NCBI GenBank assembly: GCA_007117055.1
Contig: SKHH01000029.1
Location: forward strand, 1-14,371
Origin: Lishizhenia sp.
Lineage (GTDB): Bacteria; Bacteroidota; Bacteroidia; Flavobacteriales_D; Crocinitomicaceae
Length of the DNA stretch: 14,371 nt
Direction of reading: 5' to 3'
A program made the translations under genes and the position numbers. Position 1 is the first letter of the stretch. Each line of letters starts with the position of its first letter. The notes beneath the pieces are model-generated. The model was not told where the DNA came from. It was given only the letters and a program-made list of their open reading frames with translations, and did no database searches. Shown one piece after another: positions 1 to 7,966 of this stretch.

Positions 1-17
1 ATCCATCCTCTTTTCAT
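1..17 (-). CDS. Start of a cut-off downstream gene (possible)
   Basis: Reading the minus strand past the stop of the HU-CCDC81/SPOR gene, an ATG lies 14 bases further on, at 17-15. It opens a frame beginning Met-Lys-Arg-Gly-Trp that runs off the window edge. A purine-rich AAAGGAAAA sits immediately before it. Only five codons are visible, so no product can be named. The short gap suggests co-transcription with the SPOR gene if it is real. It could equally be a chance ATG. Confidence 0.25.
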
Positions 18-31
18 TTTTCCTTTGTTTT

Positions 32-1186
32 TTATTTCTTTAAAAGCCAGGTAGAAATTCCCTGAGCTTTCATTTGTTTTCTAGCCGAAAGTATGGCTTT
101 ACGACTTTCTGATTGCTCCACAGATACACGGTGTAAGCCATTATGTACATCCACCACAAAAGCATTAAAACCTTTATTTTGAAGTGTTTTAACTAAGTCT
201 TTCGCATTACCTTCATGAGCAAAACAACCCGCAATAAGGTGATATCCATTTATCACATGCACAGCAGTATTATTAGCGGCAGATGTGCTTTCTGATTTAT
301 TGAGTTTTACAGGAACGTAATGGTCTTCATCTATTCCAAAATAAAAATGGTTTACATCGGCTGGTAGCTTACTTATTAATTTTTCTAAAGAAGTCGTTTC
401 CTCAATAGGAGTCACTAATAAATCACTTGATTTTTCAGGAATACTCTCATAAATAGCAGTAGGACGATTTTTAAAAGGATTGAAGTCGTCTTTGAAAAGA
501 ACACGCGACTGTAAAACATCCGTATTCAATGGAATCCAAAAGCTGTAGAAGGCCAATGGAACAATTGCTGCAACCGCTGCATATTTTCCTATTTTTCGAA
601 TGATAGAACTCGCTGGTTTAGTTTCTAACGCAACAATTGGCGTTTCTTGCTTTTCTTCTGTTGGTTGAGTCGCTTTATTAGAGATCGCCTTTCCTTCAGA
701 AATGGATATTGTTTCAGATGTTTCTTTCTCAATAGTAACAGTTTCCTCAGCGCTTTTTTTAGATTCTTTGTGCGGGATAAATTGAATTGTTCCCAGACCG
801 TATGTTTCTAATAACAGATTTACAAATCTATCTTGCTCAAATGCAATGTTACCTTCTTTATTGAGGTAAACAAACCCAATCTTTGAAAACTCGATGCGTT
901 GTCCATTTTGTAGTTGCTGTTTAGCACTTGTAACAAATCGATCGATTTCAAGATGTGCCTCTTCGTAAACCTTTTGATTGGCTTGAGCAAATGCAGAAAC
1001 AAGTAAACCGTCATTAGAGGTCAGATTTTGATTGAAAGAAATTGCTTTTGATGGTGGAGTAATGATGCATTTATCTACTTCAATTTTTGAAGGAACAACA
1101 GCAGCGACAAATCCACCAAAATTAGGGATCACTACACAGTTGTGGTGTAGAATCAATTCACTTACAATTTCCGCAACCTCTTTCAT
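32..1186 (-). CDS. HU-CCDC81 / SPOR domain membrane protein
   Basis: A 384-residue single-pass inner-membrane protein. Residues 1-140 look like the paired bacterial HU-CCDC81 domains common in Bacteroidota; the PNFGGFVA motif at 21-28 is characteristic. A charged Glu/Thr-rich linker (140-195) follows. The membrane segment is about 202-220, with a positively charged stretch (Arg197, Lys198, Lys201) before it, which places the N-terminus in the cytoplasm. Residues 306-384 form a SPOR domain (HLIAGCF near 316, a final beta strand at 377-382). SPOR domains bind glycan strands lacking stem peptides, usually at the division septum. The HU-like part suggests DNA or protein binding on the cytoplasmic side. 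The inferred role is an envelope or division factor bridging cytoplasm and cell wall. The ATG lies four bases from a -7 box, so the start is probably correct. The gene is 72 bases downstream of the glycosyltransferase gene on the same strand. Confidence 0.85.
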   Translation of the reverse strand: MKEVAEIVSELILHHNCVVIPNFGGFVAAVVPSKIEVDKCIITPPSKAISFNQNLTSNDGLLVSAFAQANQKVYEEAHLEIDRFVTSAKQQLQNGQRIEFSKIGFVYLNKEGNIAFEQDRFVNLLLETYGLGTIQFIPHKESKKSAEETVTIEKETSETISISEGKAISNKATQPTEEKQETPIVALETKPASSIIRKIGKYAAVAAIVPLAFYSFWIPLNTDVLQSRVLFKDDFNPFKNRPTAIYESIPEKSSDLLVTPIEETTSLEKLISKLPADVNHFYFGIDEDHYVPVKLNKSESTSAANNTAVHVINGYHLIAGCFAHEGNAKDLVKTLQNKGFNAFVVDVHNGLHRVSVEQSESRKAILSARKQMKAQGISTWLLKK

Positions 1187-1190
1187 ATAA

Positions 1191-1198
1191 CAAATGTA
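1191..1198 (-). promoter_or_regulatory. Candidate -7 box for the SPOR gene
   Basis: The minus strand reads TACATTTG, a full match to the Bacteroidota -7 consensus TAnnTTTG. Only four bases separate it from the ATG, so a transcript from here would have almost no leader. I see no good TTG -33 element at the usual spacing, which lowers confidence. Confidence 0.4.
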
Positions 1199-1258
1199 CG
1201 AAATTGAATAAAAAAAGTTCTATTTTCAAACGAAAAAATACATTTTAAAAACAACATA

Positions 1259-2230
1259 TTAAGCGGTAATATCGTGCTTAATTTTTTCTGAGTCATGAAG
1301 TTGCATACAACGAAAGTGCTTTTTGGGACATTTCGAATAACCAATTTTAGAACAAGGTCGACAAGATAAGTTATCGACTTGATGTGTTTTAATAGTTGCA
1401 CTGTTTTCTCTGTACGGATACATTCCAAATTGTGGCACTGTATTTCCCCAAACTAAAACAATCGGAGTTTCAAAAGCCGAGGCAATATGCATTAAACCGG
1501 TATCGTGAGAAAGTAACACCTTCGCTTGTGAAACAAGGGATGCAGATTGATTGATGGTCAATTTTCCACAGGAATTGATGACTTTTTGCGTAGGAAGTGC
1601 TACTTTTATTATTTCTCCATTTTTGACATCTTCTTTTCCTCCTAAAAGAACAATTGGTTCATTGATTCCATCTAAAATTTCTATGAGCTTTTCATTGGGA
1701 AGTCGTTTAGTCGCAAATTGAGCACCAATGGCCACCGCAATAAATTCACCTGAAAACCCTACTTCTTCTGTATTGATATGATCCGATTCAGCTAAAAAAT
1801 AATCAATTCCTTTTAAATCATTTTTTACTCCTAAAGCTTTTACTGCTTCAAAATAGCGGTCTACCACATGCTTCTTAGGTAGTTTGTTGATATGAAATTG
1901 AGTTAATAAAAATTTTTTGATGTTTAATTTTGGAAAGGAATAAGCCTTTGTTTTTAAGTAGTTTTTAATACGAAATGTACGAACATTATGATGCAAATCA
2001 ATGACGACATCAAATGCTTCTTTTTTTAGCGAAGCCAGTGTGTGCTTTTCATTTTCACTTAATAAGTGCAACTGATCAATATAAGGGTTGTTGGATAGTA
2101 AAGGCAAATATGTTTTTTTGGTTAAATAATGCAGTTCGCATTGTGGGAGCTGCTTCTTTAGGCAGCGAAGAATAGGGCTTGTAAGAACAATATCCCCAAT
2201 AGAACTGAAGCGAATAACCAAAATTTTCAT
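1259..2230 (-). CDS. Glycosyltransferase family 9 (heptosyltransferase-like)
   Basis: A 323-residue cytoplasmic or membrane-associated GT-B enzyme of family GT9, the family of ADP-heptose:LPS heptosyltransferases (RfaC/RfaF/WaaQ). The N-terminus MKILVIRFSSIGDIVLTSPI is the typical first GT-B strand with the GD loop. Residues 241-250, SHDTGLMHIA, match the family nucleotide-sugar site, and WGNT (261-264) follows as expected. The C-terminus has four cysteines (290, 293, 301, 308) in a C-x2-C-x7-C-x6-C pattern often seen in Bacteroidota members. The likely job is adding a sugar to lipopolysaccharide core or another surface glycan. Donor and acceptor cannot be read from sequence, and no other LPS genes lie in the window, so I give no gene symbol. 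It is divergent from the histidine kinase and upstream of the SPOR gene. Confidence 0.9.
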   Translation of the reverse strand: MKILVIRFSSIGDIVLTSPILRCLKKQLPQCELHYLTKKTYLPLLSNNPYIDQLHLLSENEKHTLASLKKEAFDVVIDLHHNVRTFRIKNYLKTKAYSFPKLNIKKFLLTQFHINKLPKKHVVDRYFEAVKALGVKNDLKGIDYFLAESDHINTEEVGFSGEFIAVAIGAQFATKRLPNEKLIEILDGINEPIVLLGGKEDVKNGEIIKVALPTQKVINSCGKLTINQSASLVSQAKVLLSHDTGLMHIASAFETPIVLVWGNTVPQFGMYPYRENSATIKTHQVDNLSCRPCSKIGYSKCPKKHFRCMQLHDSEKIKHDITA

Positions 2231-2235
2231 TGATG

Positions 2236-2243
2236 CAAAAATA
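2236..2243 (-). promoter_or_regulatory. Candidate -7 box for the GT9 gene
   Basis: The minus strand reads TATTTTTG, matching TAnnTTTG, and ends five bases before the ATG. This is the same near-leaderless layout as the SPOR gene. No clear -33 TTG is seen. The 168-base divergent region 2231-2398 must also hold the kinase promoter; there I see only a 7/8 match (TATTTTTA, 2387-2394) just before the kinase ATG. Confidence 0.4.
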
Positions 2244-2398
2244 CGTAAATTTAGCCTGTTTTATTTATGATTCTAATTTCTACCTCCAAGAAGTCATTGC
2301 CCTGAATTGTTTTGTAGAAAAACCTTCTTTTGAGTAAAGTTTTAGTTACAACACCCAAAGATTAATGAATAAAGCAGGATAATGATTATTTTTAGCTC

Positions 2399-5300
2399 AT
2401 GTTACCAAGGATTTGGAAAGAAGGAAAGAAAATGTTGTTTGGTGCGCTGCTCCTCTGTTCAGCGTATATCCTGTATTTAATTGCATTGGAGCAAAATCCA
2501 AGTAAAACACAAAGTTCTTTTCAGCGTGCCTTTTTAAAAATAGAGAAAGAGTTCGATGCCTTTTCCGAGGGACTAAACAAAGTTATTACTAACGAAACAA
2601 ATCTCGATAAACTTTGGGATAAAGAAAATTTTTTTTCAAGCAAATTTGGCATAGTTGTATTTAAAGATAATCAGCCGGTATTTTGGAATTCTACTATTTT
2701 TCCACTTCATCATTTTAATCCAGAATTATTTAACCCAGATAAAAAAGTGGTGCGTTTACCTAATGGTTTTTATTTAATTAAAAAAACACCATTAAATGAG
2801 TCTAGCATTTTATTATATTTTAAGTTACAAGAAAGCTACCCTTACACCAATAGTTATCTTTTTGAATCAACAAGTAAGTATTTACCGACAAGGCATAAGG
2901 CGAAAATTCACGGTGAAGAAGGCTTGCCTATATTTAGCGCAAAAAATCAGGAAGATCCTGTTTTCTATATTTCTCCCGAATTATCTTTTAGCCCTTCGAA
3001 GGAAATAGAGGTTATTATCCTCTTCGTATTTCTTATGGGTATTTATTATACCTTATCAGGAGGAGCTGTTTTTCTAAAGAACCAACAAAAAAGTCAGGCA
3101 ACTATTTCTATTAGTTTAATTTTCATCTTTTCATTTTTAGTAATATGCATATTTAAACAGCCTAATTTCATCCACTCGTTACAGATTTTTGACCCCGAAA
3201 TCTATGCCAGCTCTACTCTATTCCCGAGCTTTGGAATACTTATCGTTAATTCGTTTTTCCTTGGAGTATTAATTCTTTGGTTCATTAAGTTTATAGATCA
3301 GTATCAGAAACTACAACAAAACGCCTTGTTTTTGATTGGGGTATACCTCTTGTTACTTCCGTTCGCTTTTTACCTGAGTTGGGCAATTCAAAGTTTTATT
3401 TTAAATAGTTCTGTTTCACTTGAGATCGATGAGATTTTTGATTTGTCCATATACTCATTTTTGTTTTTATTCGTTTTGGGAGCCTTGTTTTATACTTATG
3501 TTTCCCTGGCACTACAAACCGTATTCTATTTGAAAAAAGTAATTTCACGATATAATCAACTGGTTTTTATTTGGTTTTTTAGTGGGGTTATCTATTTCCT
3601 AGTTGTGTTGGTTTACACAGACTTTAACCTAGTTTCTGCCCTTTTTCCACTCGTAATAAATGGAGTATTATTCTTAATGAAAAAGACTAAAAATAGTATT
3701 TCGTTAAAGTTTAAAGAAGGAACAATTATTTTAAGCATTGTTAGTGTCTATGCGGCGCTTAGCATTTCAGAAAATACGTACATAAATGAAAGACAAAACA
3801 GGGAAGTTTATGCTTCTCAATTGGTAACTGAGTTAAACCCCGTCTTGGAACTTGAGTTTTTAAAACTACAAGAGAACATTTTCGATTACGTTGCTAGCTT
3901 TCCTTCCGATACATTTAATCAACCACAAGAATTCCATTCAGCATTAACAGATAATAATTTTTCCACTTATTGGGATTCTTATGACCTTCGTTTCTTTTTG
4001 TTTGATGAGCAACAAAAACCTATGTTGGATTTCTTGCCAGGAGAAGCTAAGTCTTATCAGCAGTTAAATGATATCATTCAACAACACGCAACAATTGCAG
4101 AGCTAAGTTCAGAGCTGTATATTGTAACTGATTATTTTGATCAACTGAGTTATATCTCCAAATTAGAATTGCTTTTTTCCGATGGACTTTCTGCATGGTT
4201 ATTCATCGAGTTTAGATCTAAGAAAATCCCGGAGGAAATTGGTTTACCAAGACTTTTAATTAATGAATCTGCAAATGTACTGGATAATTTAGAGGGTTAT
4301 TCCATCGCAAGATATGTGCATGACCAATTGGTAATGCGATTTGGAGAATACAACTTCCCATTGAATTTTAAATCCTTTAAAATCAATAAGACAAACGAAG
4401 ATAGCTACAATCATTTTACCTTGCACTCGGATGGAAATCATGTGATTGTAATTTCTAAAAAAGAAAAGACCTTTTTTCAACGTTGGACCAGTTTTTCCTA
4501 TTTATTTTTATTCTTTGGAGTGCTTTATTTCATGCTTAGAGTTTCGAAAAAGTATACACAAAAGAAATCTACGGTTAATTTATTATTGTCGACTAAAATT
4601 CAATTAGTTCTCGTTTCAACGGTGATGGGTTCGTTCATTATCTTTAGTTATGTAACGGGTCAGTTTGTAAAGAATCAGCACGAAGAAGTTACCTATGAGC
4701 ATTTGCGTGAGCGTTTACAATCGGTTGAAATTGAAGTGAAGCAAAAAATTGGAGATCAAACCGAAATTGATATTGAAACACAACGTTCGTATATGCTTTA
4801 TTTGATGAAGAAATTCGCTTCAGTTTTTGCCACTGATATTAATTTGTATGCCTTAGATGGAGAACTTATTGCTTCATCACAACCTACTTTATATGATAAA
4901 GGAATCAGTGGGACTCAAATGAATGCAAAAGCATTTAGAGGGTTGGCACACGCGTCTAAAAGTGAGTTTATTCATAGGGAACAAATCGGCGGTTTATCTT
5001 ATTTGTCGGCATATCGCCCCTTTAAAAATATGAAAGGTGAGGTGTTGGCATTTTTGAATTTACAGCATTTTTCAAAACAGTCTGCCTATGAGAGTCAGAT
5101 TAGCACCTTCTTAGTATCAATAATAAATTTGGCCGTACTTCTGCTTGTGCTAACGGTCATCATTTCAATTTTTATTTCGAATTCTATTATTGCTCCATTA
5201 CGACAGTTACAAACTTCATTAAAGTTCATTGAGTTAGGAAAAGAAAACAAACCCATAGACTATAAAGGAGTAGATGAAATAGGAGCCCTAGTAAAACAAT

Positions 5301-6028
5301 ACAATGATAAGTTAGCAGAGCTGGAGTTAAAAGCACTGCAATTAGCGCGATCAGAAAGAGAAACAGCTTGGCGAGAAATGGCAAAACAAGTGGCGCACGA
5401 AATTAAAAACCCTCTAACTCCGATGAAGTTATCCCTGCAACACTTTCAACGCGCATTTGATCCTAGTGCATCTGATGCTCCTGATAAAATCCAACACCTT
5501 ACGAACTCTCTGATAGAGCAAATTAATGCACTCACACACATTGCAAATGAGTTTTCGAATTTTGCAAAAATGCCTAAGGCCAATGAAGAAAAACTCGAAT
5601 TGATTTCCTTACTAAAATCATGTATTTATCTATTTGAGAACAGCAGCCTATCAATCTCTTTTTTGAGCAGTGTTGAAAACGCATATATATTCGCCGATAA
5701 AGACTTAATGTTACGTGTATTTAATAATGTATTAAAGAATGCTATTCAAGCTATTCCAGATGAAAGAACACCAACTATTACTGTTCATATATTTGAAGAA
5801 CAGAATAACTATCAAGTCGATGTTACCGATAATGGCGTTGGAATTTCAAAAGAACAAAAACACAAAATTTTCATTCCAAACTTTACTACAAAATCAAAAG
5901 GTTCAGGAATAGGCTTAGCAATGGTAAAACAAATCGTTGAAAACCATCAAGGAAGTATTTGGTTTACAAGTAAAGAAGAAATAGGCACTACGTTTCACAT
6001 TCAGCTTCCTAAGTATCAGGAAAAATAA
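2399..6028 (+). CDS. NtrY-like sensor histidine kinase, about 12 membrane segments
   Basis: A 1209-residue membrane sensor kinase. Predicted membrane segments are near 12-30, 204-226, 235-253, 274-297, 309-331, 350-376, 387-406, 409-427, 441-457, 697-714, 734-754 and 902-928. Lys/Arg-rich short loops (228-234, 377-386, 428-440, 715-733) fit the cytoplasmic side. This leaves three predicted extracytoplasmic regions, 31-203, 458-696 and 755-901. HAMP follows at 929-980. The kinase core has the H box VAHEIKNPLTP with phospho-acceptor His1000, N box NNVLKNA (1109-1115), G1 DNGVGIS (1144-1150), F box around FTTK (1162-1165) and G2 GSGIGLA (1168-1174). All key residues are present, so it should autophosphorylate. 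The NPLTP H box is typical of NtrY/AtoS-type kinases. No response regulator is adjacent, and the signal is unknown. An in-frame ATG at 2432 (Met12), right before TM1 and preceded by GGAAAG, is a plausible alternative start. Confidence 0.9.
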   Translation: MLPRIWKEGKKMLFGALLLCSAYILYLIALEQNPSKTQSSFQRAFLKIEKEFDAFSEGLNKVITNETNLDKLWDKENFFSSKFGIVVFKDNQPVFWNSTIFPLHHFNPELFNPDKKVVRLPNGFYLIKKTPLNESSILLYFKLQESYPYTNSYLFESTSKYLPTRHKAKIHGEEGLPIFSAKNQEDPVFYISPELSFSPSKEIEVIILFVFLMGIYYTLSGGAVFLKNQQKSQATISISLIFIFSFLVICIFKQPNFIHSLQIFDPEIYASSTLFPSFGILIVNSFFLGVLILWFIKFIDQYQKLQQNALFLIGVYLLLLPFAFYLSWAIQSFILNSSVSLEIDEIFDLSIYSFLFLFVLGALFYTYVSLALQTVFYLKKVISRYNQLVFIWFFSGVIYFLVVLVYTDFNLVSALFPLVINGVLFLMKKTKNSISLKFKEGTIILSIVSVYAALSISENTYINERQNREVYASQLVTELNPVLELEFLKLQENIFDYVASFPSDTFNQPQEFHSALTDNNFSTYWDSYDLRFFLFDEQQKPMLDFLPGEAKSYQQLNDIIQQHATIAELSSELYIVTDYFDQLSYISKLELLFSDGLSAWLFIEFRSKKIPEEIGLPRLLINESANVLDNLEGYSIARYVHDQLVMRFGEYNFPLNFKSFKINKTNEDSYNHFTLHSDGNHVIVISKKEKTFFQRWTSFSYLFLFFGVLYFMLRVSKKYTQKKSTVNLLLSTKIQLVLVSTVMGSFIIFSYVTGQFVKNQHEEVTYEHLRERLQSVEIEVKQKIGDQTEIDIETQRSYMLYLMKKFASVFATDINLYALDGELIASSQPTLYDKGISGTQMNAKAFRGLAHASKSEFIHREQIGGLSYLSAYRPFKNMKGEVLAFLNLQHFSKQSAYESQISTFLVSIINLAVLLLVLTVIISIFISNSIIAPLRQLQTSLKFIELGKENKPIDYKGVDEIGALVKQYNDKLAELELKALQLARSERETAWREMAKQVAHEIKNPLTPMKLSLQHFQRAFDPSASDAPDKIQHLTNSLIEQINALTHIANEFSNFAKMPKANEEKLELISLLKSCIYLFENSSLSISFLSSVENAYIFADKDLMLRVFNNVLKNAIQAIPDERTPTITVHIFEEQNNYQVDVTDNGVGISKEQKHKIFIPNFTTKSKGSGIGLAMVKQIVENHQGSIWFTSKEEIGTTFHIQLPKYQEK

Positions 6029-6041
6029 TTGATAAGAAAAG

Positions 6042-6081
6042 AAAGAGATATTAGGAAGGTTGCCCTACCTAACATCTCTTT
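6042..6081. terminator. Bidirectional hairpin terminator
   Basis: A long imperfect hairpin lies between the convergent kinase and pyrophosphatase genes. AAAGAGAT (6042-6049) pairs with ATCTCTTT (6074-6081). After an A/C mismatch, TTAGG (6051-6055) pairs with CCTAA (6068-6072), and an inner AGG/CCT closes a TTGC loop. The plus strand continues with a T run at 6088-6093, and the minus strand is T-rich beyond the stem. It should stop transcription both ways. Confidence 0.72.
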
Positions 6082-6091
6082 TGGAGATTTT

Positions 6092-6790
6092 TTAAAGCGC
6101 TTCTTTTGCTAAAAAAGCAGCAAGACTTTCAGCAAGTTCCTTGTTGACATCTGAAAAATTAGACTTGTAGTCGTTCATACTTCTTTTAATCACTTCTTTT
6201 GCTTCTTCTGCACCATAAGTATGGGTAATTTCGACATTTTTAGCGTTTCCTTCTAAGTCTTTATAGGTAAGGAAAAAATGTTTTACACGATCTACTACCA
6301 TTGTAGGTAGCTCAGTTAGATCTTTTATGTCTCCATAAGCTTGATCTCCTTTTAATACAGCAATGATTTTATCATCAGCTTCACCCCCGTCAATCATTCT
6401 AAAACCACCAACAGGTATGGCTTCAGCAATAATATTTCCGCGACCAACATTTCTTTCTGTAAGTACACAAATATCAAGTGGATCTCCATCACCTACGATA
6501 TCGGACTTGCCTGTTTTTTCAGCGCAGAATTCAGCGACTTCTTTATCGCAATAGGTTTTAGGAACAAATCCATACATGCAAGGCATGTGATTTGAAAATT
6601 TTTGGGGGCGATCAACCATAATATATCCAGACTCTTTATCTACCTCATATTTTATAGCGTCTGAAGGAATAATTTCTATAAAAGCATTGATAATTTCAGG
6701 TTGTTTTTCACCAACTTCAATTCCATGCCATGGATGTGCTACAAATCTTTTACTAAGCGCATCAACAAGCTTATTTATTTTCTCGTTCAT
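6092..6790 (-). CDS. ppa: Inorganic pyrophosphatase, family I
   Basis: A 232-residue soluble enzyme that hydrolyses pyrophosphate to two phosphates, pulling biosynthetic reactions forward in the cytoplasm. The family signature DGDPLDI is at 101-107. By motif alignment with the E. coli enzyme, Asp101, Asp106, Asp134 and Asp139 correspond to the metal-binding Asp65, Asp70, Asp97 and Asp102, and Lys141 to Lys104. It is longer than the roughly 175-residue E. coli protein, with extra N- and C-terminal helices, a size usual in Bacteroidota. I chose the ATG at 6790; a GTG directly before it (6793) is in frame and would add one residue. It stands alone: convergent with the kinase across a terminator, and 149 bases from the upstream M23 gene. 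Housekeeping function is very likely. Confidence 0.95.
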   Translation of the reverse strand: MNEKINKLVDALSKRFVAHPWHGIEVGEKQPEIINAFIEIIPSDAIKYEVDKESGYIMVDRPQKFSNHMPCMYGFVPKTYCDKEVAEFCAEKTGKSDIVGDGDPLDICVLTERNVGRGNIIAEAIPVGGFRMIDGGEADDKIIAVLKGDQAYGDIKDLTELPTMVVDRVKHFFLTYKDLEGNAKNVEITHTYGAEEAKEVIKRSMNDYKSNFSDVNKELAESLAAFLAKEAL

Positions 6791-6839
6791 CACAAATTTG
6801 TTATGTTATTAATAGTTATTGCCTAATGTTTTAGGTAGG

Positions 6840-6847
6840 CAAAAATA
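6840..6847 (-). promoter_or_regulatory. Candidate -7 box for ppa
   Basis: The minus strand reads TATTTTTG, matching TAnnTTTG, 49 bases before the chosen ATG. No good -33 element is visible. The predicted leader contains short alternative stems (GCCTA/TAGGC at 6821-6825/6836-6840, CCTAA/TTAGG at 6822-6826/6831-6835) that are too small to call regulatory. Confidence 0.35.
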
Positions 6848-6939
6848 AAGATATTTTCGATTTAAGGATAAGGAGTGATTAGAACAAATCGGATTTACGA
6901 CCGGTTTAGCAAAAAATATCCACCTGAAAAACTCCATTT

Positions 6940-7797
6940 TTATTTTCCAAATGATAAATAATCAAGTGGGTTGAGCGGTCCGTTTGGACTCCATAATTCG
7001 AAATGTAAGTGAGGTCCAGTAGACCGTGACCCTGAACTCCCTAGAAGACCCAGTACTTCACCTGTTCGCACGAAATCTCCAGTCTGTACGGAAAGTTTAT
7101 TAAGGTGTTTATAAACAGATAGAATCTCATTAGGGTGCTTTATTATAACCATCCATCCGTCTGCGTCATCATAACCTGCATGAATTACCACCCCGTCTAA
7201 ACAAGCAAAAACAGAAGCATTTTTATGAGCAACTATATCAACCGCCTTATGTCGCTCTGGATGAAAGGATTGACTTATTTCACCAACAATTGGATCCATT
7301 AAAAACAACTCCTTTACACGATTAGTTTGTTCTGATGGTATTTCTATTTCTCTTTGAGTTACTTCTTCAGAAAGTAGCATTTCAGCTCGTTGTCTTGTAG
7401 TGTCTAGATTGGGAGTAACCGTAGAAAAATCATCTTCAATTAAAAAAATAGAGTCTATTGATAACTCTCCTAATATTACCTTTTGAAAGTTCTCGATAAA
7501 GTTACGTTGCTGTGCAATAGTCTGCTCGTAGTCCCTCACCCTTTCATGGTGTTCAAGTAACTCTTGTCTTAAGTCTTGTTCTTCTTGTTGGGGCAACAAA
7601 CGTGAGAAGGGAGAATAAAAAACAACAAGATAAAAAATGCCAAACGCAACAATAGATAGTAAAAAAAACAGACTGATTAAGTTAAACCGAGACACAACAA
7701 TTCTCCAATGCTCTTCAAAGGTTTCAGGGTGCATTCCCACCAAACGGATTTTCTTTGAAAACCAACTTGAACTATTTTTAATAAGCTTTTTTATCAT
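6940..7797 (-). CDS. M23 family metallopeptidase, membrane-anchored
   Basis: A 285-residue predicted peptidoglycan hydrolase (LytM/M23, zinc-dependent endopeptidase) anchored in the inner membrane and facing the periplasm. A basic N-terminus is followed by one membrane segment (38-60), a Glu/Gln-rich likely coiled coil (71-107) and the M23 domain (about 168-280). By comparison with LytM, the zinc ligands are His183, Asp187 (H-x3-D) and His265, and His231 and His263 are catalytic; all are present, so it is probably active rather than a degenerate EnvC/NlpD-type activator. The frame extends upstream to 7866, but a consensus -7 box lies at 7817-7810, inside that extension. The protein also begins like typical family members from the ATG at 7797, so I use that start. 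It is divergent from the T9SS cargo gene. A role in wall remodelling or division is inferred. Confidence 0.9.
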   Translation of the reverse strand: MIKKLIKNSSSWFSKKIRLVGMHPETFEEHWRIVVSRFNLISLFFLLSIVAFGIFYLVVFYSPFSRLLPQQEEQDLRQELLEHHERVRDYEQTIAQQRNFIENFQKVILGELSIDSIFLIEDDFSTVTPNLDTTRQRAEMLLSEEVTQREIEIPSEQTNRVKELFLMDPIVGEISQSFHPERHKAVDIVAHKNASVFACLDGVVIHAGYDDADGWMVIIKHPNEILSVYKHLNKLSVQTGDFVRTGEVLGLLGSSGSRSTGPHLHFELWSPNGPLNPLDYLSFGK

Positions 7798-7809
7798 TTC
7801 GTAATAAGG

Positions 7810-7817
7810 CAAAGATA
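7810..7817 (-). promoter_or_regulatory. -7 box deciding the M23 start
   Basis: The minus strand reads TATCTTTG, an exact TAnnTTTG match, 12 bases before the ATG at 7797. It lies downstream of two alternative in-frame ATGs (7866 and 7827), so a transcript from here could only use the 7797 start. The -33 region is T-rich but lacks a clean TTG. Confidence 0.5.
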
Positions 7818-7894
7818 AAGCTATTTTCATGGAAAAAACAGCGTTAAATACGTTAATTTTATCCAAAATAATATGTAATTCACCTAATATTCAA

Positions 7895-7902
7895 TATCTT
7901 TG
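7895..7902 (+). promoter_or_regulatory. Candidate -7 box for the T9SS cargo gene
   Basis: TATCTTTG matches the Bacteroidota -7 consensus exactly and lies 64 bases before the ATG at 7967. No TTG is seen at the expected -33 position. With the box at 7810-7817 on the other strand, the region reads as a divergent promoter pair. Confidence 0.4.
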
Positions 7903-7966
7903 ATAAATTGAGTCGATTGAAGAAAAGACTTTACAACTTTTTTGCTTGCTTACACGTTATAATACC

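Noticed and set aside
32..2230. GT9 and SPOR genes considered as one tight operon
   Set aside because: They are 72 bases apart and each has its own exact -7 box, so separate promoters are at least as likely; functions are not obviously linked.
6363..6554. Open frame of 63 codons on the plus strand inside ppa
   Set aside because: It is antisense to the conserved active-site region of ppa with low-complexity Ser/Pro-rich product; a shadow of the real gene.
6902..6939. AT-rich stem TGGAAAA/TTTTTCA downstream of the M23 gene, considered as a terminator
   Set aside because: It needs a G-U pair and an 11-base loop and is not followed directly by a U tract; too weak in AT-rich DNA.
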